NCBI RefSeq assembly: GCF_011065895.1
Contig: NZ_JAALCR010000027.1
Coordinates: 21,515-85,514 of the forward strand
Direction of reading: 5' to 3'
Source of the DNA: Paludisphaera rhizosphaerae
Lineage (GTDB): Bacteria; Planctomycetota; Planctomycetia; Isosphaerales; Isosphaeraceae
Length of the DNA stretch: 64,000 bases
Shown here: one piece after another, positions 25,655 through 35,295 of the stretch
Numbering within the stretch: the stretch's first letter is position 1
How the letters are laid out: the number at the start of each line of letters is the position of its first letter
Notes under the pieces: generated by a model
Seen by the model: the letters and a program-made list of their open reading frames with translations, nothing else
Told to the model about the DNA's origin: nothing
Databases searched by the model: none
Program-made: the position numbers and the translations under genes

Positions 25655-28600
25655 ATGAACACCCCGAACGCCACCGGCCCGTCGACCGCGACGGCCGCCC
25701 GACTCATGCAGGAGCACCGCGACCTCTGGCGGCGAGGTGAGCGGCTGCGCGTCGAGGAGTTCCTGAAAAATCTGGGCCGGAAGCGCGTCGCGCCGGCCGA
25801 CCTGCTCGACCTGGTCTACGGCGAGGTCCTCCTGCGCGAAGAGGACGGCGAAACGCCCGAGATGCAGGAGTACCTCGACCGCTTCCCCGAGCATGCCGAC
25901 GAGCTGCGGGCCCAGTTCGAGGTTCATGACGCCCTCCGCCTGAGCAAACCGTTCAGCGTGGCCCTTTCCTCCGTGTCGGGCCCGACAGACGCCTGGGACG
26001 GTCCGACCAACGTCCCCGAGACGTTCAATTACGGCCCCACGTCGCACGTCGGCGAAGCCCCCAACGAGGCCGCCGCTCCTACCGCGCCGCCACGCGACCC
26101 TCGGCTCCCCACCGTGGCCGGCTATGACGTGCTGGACGTGCTGGGGAGCGGCGGCATGGGGACCGTCTTCAAGGCCTTCGACCGCAAGAGCCGCCGCATG
26201 GTCGCCATGAAGACCATGAACCGGGCCAACGCCGCGGCGCTCCTGCGGTTCAAGCACGAGTTCCGCTCGCTGCTGGACGTCGTCCACCCCAACCTCGTCA
26301 ACCTGTACGAGTTGCTGAGCGACGGCGAGAACTGGTTCCTGACGATGGAGCTGCTGGACGGCGTCGACTTCCTGACGTACATCCGCGAGCCCGGCGCCGA
26401 CCGCGTCGGCCGGATTCGCGCCGCGATTCGACGCCTGGCCGACGGCGTGCAGGCCCTCCACGAAGCCGGCAAGCTGCACCGCGACATCAAGCCCTCCAAC
26501 GTGATGGTCACGCGCGACGGCCGCGTCGTGCTGCTGGACTTCGGACTGGCCGCCGAGCAGGACGAGGATGGGCAGCACCAGAGCAGCGACGACCGGATGG
26601 TCGGCACGGCGGCCTACATGGCCCCGGAGCAGGCCGCGGCCCTGCCGGTCTCGGCGGCCGCCGACTGGTACAGCGTCGGCGTCATGCTCTTCGAGTCCCT
26701 CGCCGGCCGGTTGCCGTTCACGGGCAGCGCGCTGATGATCCTGATGGACAAGCAGCGTCGCGAGGCGCCCGCCCCGTCCGAGTTCGCCTCCGACGTTCCG
26801 CCGGATCTCAATTACCTCTGCAACGACCTGCTGAACCGTCGCCCCGAGGACCGCCCGGCCGGCCCGGACGTCCTCCGTCGCCTGGGAACGGCCGGCGAAG
26901 TCGCTCAGCCGGGGCAACGGCTCCGAGCCCGGGCCGATGTGTCCCATCCGTCGTCAACCGGGAGGGGCGTCGGACTCGTCGGCCGAGAACATCAGCGGGC
27001 GGAGCTTCGCCGGGCGTTGGAGGACGTCCGCAACGGCCGACCGGTCGCCGTATATCTGCACGGGGGTTCGGGAGCCGGCAAGACGGCGCTGTTGCAGGGG
27101 TTCCTCGACGAACGGGCCGATGAGGAGGACGCGATCGTCCTGTCCGGCCGCTGCTATGAGCGTGAAACCGTCCCGTACAAGGCGTTTGACAGCCTCGTCG
27201 ATGCGCTGGCCCGGCGGCTCGGCCGCATGAGCGACGTGGACCTGGCCGCGGTCCTGCCGCGCGACGTCTCATCGTTGGCCCGCGTCTTTCCGAGCCTTCG
27301 TCGCGTCGAGGCCGTCGCCAGGAGTCCCGGTCGCGGCCGCGAGACGCCCGACCTCCAGGAACTACGCCGTCGCGCCTTCGCCGCTCTCCGCGAGTTGCTG
27401 GCGCGGCTGGGAGACCGCGGCACGCTGATCGTGGCCGTGGACGACCTGCAATGGGGAGACGCCGATAGCGCGGCGATGCTCGTCGAGGTGATGCGGCCTC
27501 CCGACGCCCCCGTCTTCCTCTTCGCCGCCACCTATCGCACCGAGGACGAGCCGACGAGCCCGCTGCTCCAGGCCCTTGCGCGAGCCGGAGCGCTGGGCGT
27601 GGGCCAGGCTCCGGCCGCCGGCCTCGACGCCCGATCATTGCACGTCGAGCCCCTGTCGCCGGCGGAGGCCCGTGAACTGGCCTCGGCGCTGCTGGTCGGC
27701 GACGAGGAGGCCTCGGCCATACGTCGAAACCTGGCGGAGACCGTCGCCCGGGAATCTCAGGGGAACCCGTTCTTCATCGCCGAGTTGGTCCGTCACGTTC
27801 ACGCCGGCGCGCTGGACCTCGACGCGGGCGACGAGGATGCAGGCCGTCGGCTCGTGCTCGACGACGTGCTCTGGTCCCGCATCCAGCGCCTTCCGGAAGA
27901 CGCCCGCGAGGTCCTGGAAATCATCGCCGCTTCGGGCCGACCGCTTCGCCTCGTCGATCTGGGAGCCTGCCTGGACGACCCGATCGACGAGCGTTCGGCG
28001 CTGGCCGTCCTCCGCGCCGGACGGCTCGTGCGCGGGACCGGGCGGGCGGAGACCGACGAGGTCGAAGCGTATCACGACCGCGTCCGCGAAACGGTCGCGT
28101 CCCGGCTCTCCCCCGAGGTTTCGCGCGACCGCCACCGCCGCCTGGCGACGGCGCTGGAGGCGTCTGGCGCCGCCGACCCCGAAGCCCTGGGCGTCCACTT
28201 CCTGGGCGCCGGCGAGCCGGCCCGGGCCGCTGGGTTCTTCGCCGAGGCCGCCGACGAGGCCGCGGAGGCGTTGGCCTTCGAGCGCGCCGCCGGGCTCTAT
28301 CGGAAGGCGATCGAGCATGGCCTCTTCGAAGCCGATCGCAGGGGCCTGCTGCTGGAGCGGCTGGGCGACGCCCTGGCGAACGCCGGACGAGGCGTCGAGG
28401 CAGCCCAGGCTTACTTGACCGGTTCGACCGACGCGCCGGCCGACGACGCCCTGGAACGCCGTCGCCGCGCGGCCATGCAGTTCCTTGTCAGCGGCCACAT
28501 CGACCGGGGTCTGGAGACGTTGCAGGACGTGCTGGCCCGCGTCGGTATGAGCCTGCCGGGGACGCCCAAGCGGGCGCTCGTATCGCTGCTCTGGCGTCGC

Positions 28601-29818
28601 GCGTTGCTGCGACTCCGCGGCCTGAATTACCGCGAGGCCGACGCGGCGCAGATCGATCCGGCGGCCCTGAGGAAAATCGACGTCTGCTGGTCGGCCGGCG
28701 TGGGCCTGAGCGTCGTCGACACCATCCTCGGCGCCGACTTCCAGGCGCGCGGGCTCTTGCTCTCCCTGGCCGCCGGCGAGCCCTCGCGGATCGCCCGCGC
28801 GTTGGCGATGGAAGCGGCCCACGCGGCCTCCACCGGGGGCTCCAACCGCCGCCGGACCGAGCGTCTCCTGGAGACCGCCGAGACGCTGGCGCGTCGCGTC
28901 GAACACCCCTACGCGCTGGGGATGGTCACGATGGCCCGGGGCGTTTCCGCCTATCTTGAGGGCCGCTGGAAGCCCGCGCAGATCCAGTGCGACGAGGCCG
29001 AGGCGATCTTCCGCGATCGTTGCACGGGCGTCGCCTGGGAGCGCAACACCGCCGACGCCTTCTCGCTCTGGGGGCTGAGCCACCAGGGGGAGGCCGGCGA
29101 GCTTTCGCGACGGTGGCCCATCCTGCTGGCCCAGGCCCTCGACCGCGGCGACCTCTACGCGGCCATGAACCTCAGTTCCTACCTCATGTCGATCGTCCGC
29201 CTGGCGGCCGACGAGCCCGCTCGCGCCCGCGAGGAGTTGGCCGCCACCAACGCCCGATGGTCGCGGAAGGGCTACCACGTCCAGCACAACGACGCCCTCT
29301 GGGCGGCCGTGCAGATCGAGCTTTACGACGGTCGGGGACGCGAAGCCTGGCGGCTGCTCGAAGAATCGTGGCCGGCGCTGCGGCGTTCGCTGCTGCTGCG
29401 GGTCCAGTTCATCCGGACCTCGATGCGGTTCCTCCGCGCCCGGGCCGCGATCGCCGCCGCCGCCGAGATCCGACCGACCAACCCGACCGAGGCTCGCCGC
29501 CTGCTGGCCGTCGCCGAGGCCGACGCCAAGGCCCTCTCCCGCGAGAAGATGCCCTGTCCGGACGCCTACGCGAAGATGATCGCCGCCACGCTCGCCCCAA
29601 CGCCCGACCGCGCCGTGCCCCTCTGGCGCGAGGCCGTGCGCGCGTTCGAGTCCGTCGACATGGGCCTCTGCGTCGCCGCCTCCCGCCGCCGACTCGCCCA
29701 GGCCCTCGGCAGTAACGCCGGCGCGGCGGAACTAGCCGCCTCCGAGGAATGGATGCGTTCCCGCCTTTATCGCGAGCCCGAGAAGGCCGCCCGGATGATC
29801 GCCCCTGCGAAGGGATGA
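25655..29818 (+). CDS. Giant Ser/Thr protein kinase with AAA ATPase and TPR-like region
   Basis: This protein has 1,387 residues. An N-terminal helical region (1-100) precedes a PknB-type kinase at about 154-410: Gly loop LGSGGMGTVFKA (from 164), Lys186, HRDIKPSN with catalytic Asp277, DFG Asp295 and AYMAPEQAA. An ATPase domain follows at about 435-720, with Walker A GGSGAGKT (470-477) and Walker B LIVAVDDLQWGD near 591, as in MalT/LuxR-type STAND ATPases. The C-terminal 650 residues are TPR-like helices (ARAAGFFAEAADEAAEALAF, RAAGLYRKAIEHGLFE). No transmembrane segment is visible, so it is probably cytoplasmic. It likely integrates a signal and acts with the adjacent ECF sigma factor. Confidence 0.9.
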   Translation: MNTPNATGPSTATAARLMQEHRDLWRRGERLRVEEFLKNLGRKRVAPADLLDLVYGEVLLREEDGETPEMQEYLDRFPEHADELRAQFEVHDALRLSKPFSVALSSVSGPTDAWDGPTNVPETFNYGPTSHVGEAPNEAAAPTAPPRDPRLPTVAGYDVLDVLGSGGMGTVFKAFDRKSRRMVAMKTMNRANAAALLRFKHEFRSLLDVVHPNLVNLYELLSDGENWFLTMELLDGVDFLTYIREPGADRVGRIRAAIRRLADGVQALHEAGKLHRDIKPSNVMVTRDGRVVLLDFGLAAEQDEDGQHQSSDDRMVGTAAYMAPEQAAALPVSAAADWYSVGVMLFESLAGRLPFTGSALMILMDKQRREAPAPSEFASDVPPDLNYLCNDLLNRRPEDRPAGPDVLRRLGTAGEVAQPGQRLRARADVSHPSSTGRGVGLVGREHQRAELRRALEDVRNGRPVAVYLHGGSGAGKTALLQGFLDERADEEDAIVLSGRCYERETVPYKAFDSLVDALARRLGRMSDVDLAAVLPRDVSSLARVFPSLRRVEAVARSPGRGRETPDLQELRRRAFAALRELLARLGDRGTLIVAVDDLQWGDADSAAMLVEVMRPPDAPVFLFAATYRTEDEPTSPLLQALARAGALGVGQAPAAGLDARSLHVEPLSPAEARELASALLVGDEEASAIRRNLAETVARESQGNPFFIAELVRHVHAGALDLDAGDEDAGRRLVLDDVLWSRIQRLPEDAREVLEIIAASGRPLRLVDLGACLDDPIDERSALAVLRAGRLVRGTGRAETDEVEAYHDRVRETVASRLSPEVSRDRHRRLATALEASGAADPEALGVHFLGAGEPARAAGFFAEAADEAAEALAFERAAGLYRKAIEHGLFEADRRGLLLERLGDALANAGRGVEAAQAYLTGSTDAPADDALERRRRAAMQFLVSGHIDRGLETLQDVLARVGMSLPGTPKRALVSLLWRRALLRLRGLNYREADAAQIDPAALRKIDVCWSAGVGLSVVDTILGADFQARGLLLSLAAGEPSRIARALAMEAAHAASTGGSNRRRTERLLETAETLARRVEHPYALGMVTMARGVSAYLEGRWKPAQIQCDEAEAIFRDRCTGVAWERNTADAFSLWGLSHQGEAGELSRRWPILLAQALDRGDLYAAMNLSSYLMSIVRLAADEPARAREELAATNARWSRKGYHVQHNDALWAAVQIELYDGRGREAWRLLEESWPALRRSLLLRVQFIRTSMRFLRARAAIAAAAEIRPTNPTEARRLLAVAEADAKALSREKMPCPDAYAKMIAATLAPTPDRAVPLWREAVRAFESVDMGLCVAASRRRLAQALGSNAGAAELAASEEWMRSRLYREPEKAARMIAPAKG

Positions 29819-30387
29819 TCACGAGCGATGTGGCGATCGTATCGGCCGAGTTCTCCGAAAATCCATCCGGCCGGCGATCGGAATCGTCACGTGGAGCCCA
29901 TGCTGAAAATGGAGGGCGATGGTTCCCGGCTCTTTCTCAATCCGAAACTTCAGGAGGAAGGCGAGCGCGAAGATAACGCGACTCGCTGAACATCACCAAA
30001 ACTCGCCCGAAGCCATTTCGGGATGAACGGTTGAACTCGGGTGCCGTGGCCACGTTTGCGTGGCCATGAACCGGCGTGGGCGACCGCGTGACCGTCGCCG
30101 ATCGCATGGCCACGCAAGCGTGGCCATGGCACCCAGGCTCTGCTTTTCTTCGACGGCGTCGAGCGAGGAGGTCTCGTTTCTCGCCGATCGAAGCCAAACG
30201 CTGGAGACGCTGCAAAGCCCATAACAATAACACGTTAACCGCCGTCCAACAGCCTCGAACATACGGCGAGCGAACCCAATTCGAAGCCGGTTTCGGGCGT
30301 CAGCGGGTGGTCGTTGATGAGCCTGGCGGTTCCCAGCCGGGGCGGACCAGCGGGTGACCGAGAGAGGCGATTCTCACGAAACGCCAA
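29819..30387. other. Intergenic region with a palindromic repeat
   Basis: No gene is visible between the kinase and the M16 peptidase. The notable element is a ~97-bp palindromic repeat at 30039-30135. Otherwise only short, biased ORFs occur. Confidence 0.5.
30039..30135 (-). repeat. Palindromic mobile-like repeat, copy A
   Basis: This ~97-bp element has inverted ends: GGGTGCCGTGGCCACG on the left and CGTGGCCATGGCACCCA on the right. Internal dyads include TGGCCACGCAAGCGTGGCCA. Its reverse complement aligns along its length with the element at 38739-38838, sharing the 19-base core CATGCGATCGGCGACGGTC. Confidence 0.85.
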
Positions 30388-30430
30388 GGGCGGCGCGGGC
30401 CGAGCCGGAGGGGCTCGACGCGCGCCGCCC
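30388..30430. terminator. Strong hairpin between convergent genes
   Basis: GGGCGGCGCG (30388-30397) pairs with CGCGCCGCCC (30421-30430), and an inner CGAGCC (30401-30406) pairs with GGCTCG (30412-30417). It lies 31 bases past the M16 peptidase stop, on its downstream side, and is probably its transcription terminator. No long T run follows. Confidence 0.65.
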
Positions 30431-30461
30431 GGAAGCGGTCGGTCCGGTTAGAGAGCCGGGG

Positions 30462-33221
30462 TCACTTCTTCTCGGCGGCCTTGAAGTCGCCGGCGGTGAC
30501 GACGGAGAACTTCGAGAAGTCGACGTACTTCTTGATCGCGGCGTTGACGGCCGCCACGTCGAGGGCCTTGACCTTGGCTTCGAGGTCGGCGTCGAACTGG
30601 AGCGTGCGGCCCAGGTAGAGGTTCTGGGCGAGGTCGCCGGCCAGCGAGCCGTCCTCGGTACGGCTGATCTCCTGGCGGCGGAGCCAGCCGTCCTTCGCCT
30701 GCTTCAGCTCTTCCTCGGTGACGCCTTCCTTGACGATCCGCTCGATCTCCTCGCGGACGCCCGCCTCCACCTTGGAGACGTTCATCGGGTTGTAGATCGC
30801 CGAGACTCCCAGCGAGGCCCGCGGGTCGAGCGGCGAGGCGTTGAAGCTTGAGCCGGCCGAGTAGGACAGGCCCCCCTTGCCGCGAAGCCGGTCGGCGATC
30901 CGCGACGAGATCGAGCCTCCGCCCAGGATGAAGTTCCCCAGGGCCAGGGCCGGGTAGTCCGGAGCGTCGTCCTTGAGGGGGAAAAGCATCCGGGCCTGGT
31001 AGACGGCGTTCGCCTTGTCGGGCGTCTCGATGGCCACGGTCTCCGGCGTCAGGCCGGGCTGATAGGGCCGCTCGATCCGCGCGTAGGGCTTGTCGGACTT
31101 CCAACCCTTGAGCGTCTTCTCCAGGATCGGCATGATTTCCGAAGGCTCGAAGTCGCCGACGATCGCCAGCTCGCCGTGGCTCGCGCCCAGGTACTCGTTG
31201 TAGATCTTGCGGATCTGCTCGATGGTCGTCGCCTTGAGCCGGGCGATGCTCTCGTCGGTGGTCGGCTCGTAGCGGACGTCGTCGGGCGGGTACTTCGACT
31301 GGATCTTCGCCAGCTTCTCGCCGGCCAGCGTTCCGGGCTCGGTGCGCGAGGCTTCCAGCCCGGCGAGGGCGCCGGTCTTCTGGACCTCGAACTCGGCCTC
31401 GGGGAGCAGGGGCTCGCGGAGGACCTGGCGGAGAAGCTCCAGCGCCGCCGGCAGGTTGGCCCGACGGGTCGTCACGCCGAACTGGATCGAGCCCAGCCCG
31501 CCGCCGCCGCCGATCGTGGCGAAGTTCTTGTCCAGCTCGTCCTGAAGCTGCAGCTTGGTCAAGTTCTTGGTGCCGCCCCGGCTCATCAGCGAACCCAGGA
31601 ATTCGGAGGCCTCGACGAGCCCCTTGAGGCTTTCGGCGTCACCGTAGTGGAGCCGCAGGGTGAGGCGGACGGCCTCGCCGCGGGTCTTCTTGGGGAGCAG
31701 GGCGAGCTTCACGCCCTCGATCTCGGACGGCCGCTGGACGCGGGCCTCGATTGCCGCGGGGGTGACGTCGAACGCCTCGCCGGCCGACTTCGACTCACGG
31801 CCCTTGTAGTTGTCAACCAGCTTGGCGACGTCCGGGTTGCCGGGGATCGGCGTCCGCTCGGCCTTGTCCGACGGCAGGAAGTAGCCGACCGTCCGGTTGC
31901 TGGGCTCGAAGTACGCGGCGGCGACGCGCTTCACGTCCTCGGGCGTAACGGTCTCCATCCGGTCGCGGGCCAGGAAGTAGAGCCGCCAGTCGCCCTGCGC
32001 GGCCCACTCGGAGAGATTCAGGGCGATCGAGTTGGGGTCGGCCGACTGCATCTCAAAGTTCTTGGCGTAGCGTCGCTTGGCGCGGTCGACCTCCTCGGCC
32101 GTCACGCCCTCCTTGGCGACCTTCTCAAGCTCGGCGTAGATCACGTCGCGGATCTTGTCCAACTCGGCGCGGTCCTTGGTGTTGGCCTCGGCGAGAACCT
32201 GGAAGAGGCTCGGGTCGTGGTTGGCCCGGGCGCCGGCGAAGACGTTGGCCGCCTTGCGAGTCTCAATCAACGCCTTGTACAGCCGACCCGAGGGCCGCGT
32301 CGTCAGGACGTCGCCCAGGACGCGGAGCGCCGGGAAGTCGTCTTGCGGACCCGACGGGACGTGGTAGGCGATCCCCAGCATGCCGACGTCGCCGATGCGC
32401 CGCAGGGTGACGGTGCGCTCGCCGTCCTGGGGAGGCTCTTCGGTGTAGGTCTTGGGGAGTTCACGCTCGGGCTTCGGCAGGGCGCCGAAGTACTTGACGG
32501 CGTACTCCTTGGCCTTATCCACGTCGAACTTGCCGGCCACGACGAGCATCGCGTTGTCGGGCTGGTAGTACTTCTTGTAGAAGGCCCGCAGGTTGTCGAC
32601 CGGCACGCGCTCGATGTCCGAGCGGTTGCCGATGGTCGACTTGCCGTAGTTGTGCCAGTCGAACGCGGCCGACTCGATCCGCTGCGAGAGGATCCGCATC
32701 GGGCTGTTCTCGCCGCGCTCGAACTCGTTGCGGACGACGGAGAACTCGGTCGCCAGGTCCTCGGCCTTGATCGGGCTGTTGACCATGCGGTCGGCCTCGA
32801 GCCGGACGGCGAACTCCAGGTTGTCGTCGGAGGATGTCAGAGACTCGAAGTAGTTGGTCCGGTCGCTGTTGGTGGTGCCGTTGAACTGGGCCCCGCGCTC
32901 CTTGAAGACGCCGGGGATGTTCGGGTGGTCGGGGGTCCCCTTGAAGACCATGTGCTCCAGCAGGTGGGCCATGCCGGTCTCGCCGTAGCCCTCGTGCCGC
33001 GAGCCGACGAACACCGTCAGGGCGACCGTCACCTTGGGCTTGGACTGATCCGGGAAGAGGAGGACCCGCATCCCATTGGGAAGGCGGTATTCCGTGATCC
33101 CCTCCACCGAGGCGACCTCCTGGAGAGGCCCTTTCGCCTGAGCGAACGCGCCCGCCGGGGCGGCGATCGTTCCAAGGACCGCCGCGATCGAAAGGATCGC
33201 GCGGCGCTTCGTCGTCATCAT
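30462..33221 (-). CDS. Secreted M16 (pitrilysin-family) zinc peptidase
   Basis: This 919-residue protein starts at tandem ATGs near 33221, with AAGGA upstream. The signal peptide is MTTKRRAILSIAAVLGTIAAPAGAFAQ. The N-terminal M16 domain has the inverted zinc motif HLLEH (86-90) in GMAHLLEHMVFKGT, and the distal Glu is likely in VVRNEFERGENSP. The second, catalytically inactive M16 half (about 480-919) lacks HxxEH. Length and architecture match two-repeat bacterial M16 proteases such as PqqL-like or YmxG-fused forms. It is periplasmic, cleaving peptides of unknown origin. Confidence 0.92.
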   Translation of the reverse strand: MMTTKRRAILSIAAVLGTIAAPAGAFAQAKGPLQEVASVEGITEYRLPNGMRVLLFPDQSKPKVTVALTVFVGSRHEGYGETGMAHLLEHMVFKGTPDHPNIPGVFKERGAQFNGTTNSDRTNYFESLTSSDDNLEFAVRLEADRMVNSPIKAEDLATEFSVVRNEFERGENSPMRILSQRIESAAFDWHNYGKSTIGNRSDIERVPVDNLRAFYKKYYQPDNAMLVVAGKFDVDKAKEYAVKYFGALPKPERELPKTYTEEPPQDGERTVTLRRIGDVGMLGIAYHVPSGPQDDFPALRVLGDVLTTRPSGRLYKALIETRKAANVFAGARANHDPSLFQVLAEANTKDRAELDKIRDVIYAELEKVAKEGVTAEEVDRAKRRYAKNFEMQSADPNSIALNLSEWAAQGDWRLYFLARDRMETVTPEDVKRVAAAYFEPSNRTVGYFLPSDKAERTPIPGNPDVAKLVDNYKGRESKSAGEAFDVTPAAIEARVQRPSEIEGVKLALLPKKTRGEAVRLTLRLHYGDAESLKGLVEASEFLGSLMSRGGTKNLTKLQLQDELDKNFATIGGGGGLGSIQFGVTTRRANLPAALELLRQVLREPLLPEAEFEVQKTGALAGLEASRTEPGTLAGEKLAKIQSKYPPDDVRYEPTTDESIARLKATTIEQIRKIYNEYLGASHGELAIVGDFEPSEIMPILEKTLKGWKSDKPYARIERPYQPGLTPETVAIETPDKANAVYQARMLFPLKDDAPDYPALALGNFILGGGSISSRIADRLRGKGGLSYSAGSSFNASPLDPRASLGVSAIYNPMNVSKVEAGVREEIERIVKEGVTEEELKQAKDGWLRRQEISRTEDGSLAGDLAQNLYLGRTLQFDADLEAKVKALDVAAVNAAIKKYVDFSKFSVVTAGDFKAAEKK

Positions 33222-33311
33222 CTTTCGCTGTCCTTGATCTGGATTCGGGAGACCGTACTCAGGTCGTTGATCATCGATCATCCATGAAGAGCCGCTGAAC
33301 GCGTCTCGCGA

Positions 33312-34193
33312 TCAGAGAGAGGAGGTGGCTGCGGGAACGGGCGGAGGCGACGGCGGCCCGGCCGGAGGAGGCGGGGCGGGAGCGGGCTCCGGCGGCGGAG
33401 GCGCCGGGTCCGGTTTGTGATTCTTGGGGGCGTCCTCCTCACGTCGCGAGGGCGTCCGAGGGGTGACGATCATGACGCCGTCCTTGACCTCGATCGAGGC
33501 GATATGGCGGAGCATCCCCTTGAGCCGACGCTCGAATTCCGGGTCGTGGCGGTCCTCTTGTTCGTCCTCGTCGTCATCGTCGTCGAGGAAGATGTTCGAC
33601 TTGGTGATCACGTCGCGCACAAACCCCGGCAACGGCTTGCCGTCGACGAGCATGGAGACCGCCTCGATTTTCAGCGACCCGTTCCGAAGCCTCAGCTTGA
33701 CGTCGGCCTCGCCGTTGAAGAACCGCCCCTTGACCAGGCTGACGTCCGAAAGCTCGTCCAGGGGGACGCTGACCTTGGCCTTGATCCTGTCCCCTTCCAG
33801 AGCCAGGAAGACCCGGTCCTTGAGTTCGGGCTCCTCCTGGATCAGGGCGTTGAGGTCGTCGCCGGTGAGGGTCAGCGGCTCGACGTCCTTCCCGTCCTCG
33901 ACGGCGTCTCGAAAGGCCGACGCCCGCTCGACGACCTGCTTCCGCTCCGGCTCCGAAAGCTGGAGCTTCGGCAGCGGGACCGGCTGCAGAGCCGTGTACA
34001 TGTCGCGATATTTGATCATCGTCCGGTAGGCGACGAGGGCGCTCAAGGCCAGTCCCAGCGCCAGCAGAACCGAAAGGACGATCGCCGTGACGCAGCCGTA
34101 GAAGAGACAGCCGCGGCCCCGAGGCTCGGGGTCGTACGTAGGCGGCGCCTTATCTCTGTCGACGCCGTGGAAGTCGGGGTCGTAGCTCGCCAT
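33312..34193 (-). CDS. Single-pass membrane protein with acidic and Pro-rich C-terminus
   Basis: This 293-residue protein starts at ATG 34193 with GAGGGATC upstream; the 26 earlier in-frame residues look spurious. One transmembrane helix lies near 32-60 (CVTAIVLSVLLALGLALSAL). The extracytoplasmic part contains LSEPERKQVVERASAFRDAV, DDLNALIQEEPEL and IKAKVSVPLDELSD, a pattern seen in uncharacterised planctomycete proteins. Then come an acidic tract (FLDDDDDEDEQEDRHD) and a Pro-rich tail. Function is unknown. It lies between the M16 gene and a polytopic membrane gene on the same strand. Confidence 0.7.
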   Translation of the reverse strand: MASYDPDFHGVDRDKAPPTYDPEPRGRGCLFYGCVTAIVLSVLLALGLALSALVAYRTMIKYRDMYTALQPVPLPKLQLSEPERKQVVERASAFRDAVEDGKDVEPLTLTGDDLNALIQEEPELKDRVFLALEGDRIKAKVSVPLDELSDVSLVKGRFFNGEADVKLRLRNGSLKIEAVSMLVDGKPLPGFVRDVITKSNIFLDDDDDEDEQEDRHDPEFERRLKGMLRHIASIEVKDGVMIVTPRTPSRREEDAPKNHKPDPAPPPPEPAPAPPPPAGPPSPPPVPAATSSL

Positions 34194-34307
34194 GATCCCT
34201 CGGAGCTTGATTCCGGCCGCGTCGCCGTGCGTGCGGCCACTCCGTGGGCCTCCGGCCGGCCTTCCGATCATCGTCGAACCCGACCGGAAAGGGAAGGGGC
34301 GAGGTCG

Positions 34308-35162
34308 TCACGCGCCCGGGGTCGGCTCGTGTTCCTCTTCAAACCTCGTCGGCGCGACGAACAGCGCGACGCCCGCCGATATGAACAGGGCGGCCAACGC
34401 GCGGGCCACCAGCCGCGACTCCCGGCTGTCGGAGATCGGTCGTGTGGCGCCCGACTGGGGGAATGCGACCGTTGCGACCAGTTCGAACGCAGCCGCGCCC
34501 AGCAGTCCCCCCAGCACACCGCCGACCAGGCCGAGCGTGGCGCGTTTCCACCCGCCCATGCCTGCCCCGAACACCATGCCTCCCGCCGCGCCGATCGCCG
34601 CCCAGACGGCGCCCAGCGCCAGCGAGGCGTAGAGGATTGCGTGAGCCTGCGTTTCAGCCTGGCCCAGGTATTTCGCGTAGACGGGCACGACCGCCATCGA
34701 GGCCGCCGCCCCCGCCGCGGCCCCCAGGACGAGCCCCATCAGCCCCGCCGCGACGGCCGCCCGCGAAGACTGCCGGATCATCGCCCCGGCGACGCCCAGC
34801 AGAAGGCCCATCAGCCCACCCAACAGCCCGAAGGCCGCGGCCGTGTTGTGGGTGAGCGCCGTTGTAACGGCTTCGGCCAGTTGTGAATCTGGCACGAACC
34901 AGTTGAGCAGGAATTCTCCGATCGTCCACGACGCCAGTCCCGCCAGGCCGCCGCCGGCCAGGGCCCACGCCCAGACCTGTGCAGCGCGTGGGCGCGAGAC
35001 GCCCGGGTCCTGCAACGGACCGAGCTTCACGTGAAGGTCCACGGCCGACGGAACCACCGGTTCGGCGGCCGCGGCCGCGACAGCCTCCGGCGCCCGGGTG
35101 AAATCCGGCTCCGGAGGGGGATCGAGCGGGACGGCTGGCTCGTCGAGAGGGATGTCCGACAT
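34308..35162 (-). CDS. Polytopic membrane protein, Gly/Ala-rich
   Basis: This 284-residue protein has a Pro/Glu-rich cytoplasmic N-terminus (1-60) and then about six or seven hydrophobic helices, several Gly-zipper-like: AGGGLAGLASWTIGEFLLNW, AFGLLGGLMGLLLGVAGAM, AAGLMGLVLGAAAGAAASMA, LGAVWAAIGAAGGMVFGAGM and LVGGVLGGLLGAAAFELVAT. I recognise no transporter family. The protein sits upstream of the single-pass membrane gene with a ~115-base gap. The role is unknown. Confidence 0.7.
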   Translation of the reverse strand: MSDIPLDEPAVPLDPPPEPDFTRAPEAVAAAAAEPVVPSAVDLHVKLGPLQDPGVSRPRAAQVWAWALAGGGLAGLASWTIGEFLLNWFVPDSQLAEAVTTALTHNTAAAFGLLGGLMGLLLGVAGAMIRQSSRAAVAAGLMGLVLGAAAGAAASMAVVPVYAKYLGQAETQAHAILYASLALGAVWAAIGAAGGMVFGAGMGGWKRATLGLVGGVLGGLLGAAAFELVATVAFPQSGATRPISDSRESRLVARALAALFISAGVALFVAPTRFEEEHEPTPGA

Positions 35163-35246
35163 GGTCGTCGTTCCTGTTGCGACGCGGAGAGAGCCCGCGA
35201 AGGAGCGTCTCCCCGAATTACAACGCGCCGCGACGACCAGGTAAAG

Positions 35247-35275
35247 CGTGCGCCGCCCGCGATGGGCGGCGCACG
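35247..35275 (-). terminator. Terminator hairpin after the Gfo/Idh/MocA gene
   Basis: A perfect 12-bp stem, CGTGCGCCGCCC (35247-35258) and GGGCGGCGCACG (35264-35275), with a 5-base loop starts 21 bases beyond the stop of the gene at 35296. On the minus strand CTTTACC follows, giving a weak U tract. Confidence 0.75.
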
Positions 35276-35295
35276 TTGATCTTGGTCAACTCAAC

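Noticed and set aside
31176..33287. A 703-residue + strand ORF
   Set aside because: It is antisense to the M16 peptidase gene.
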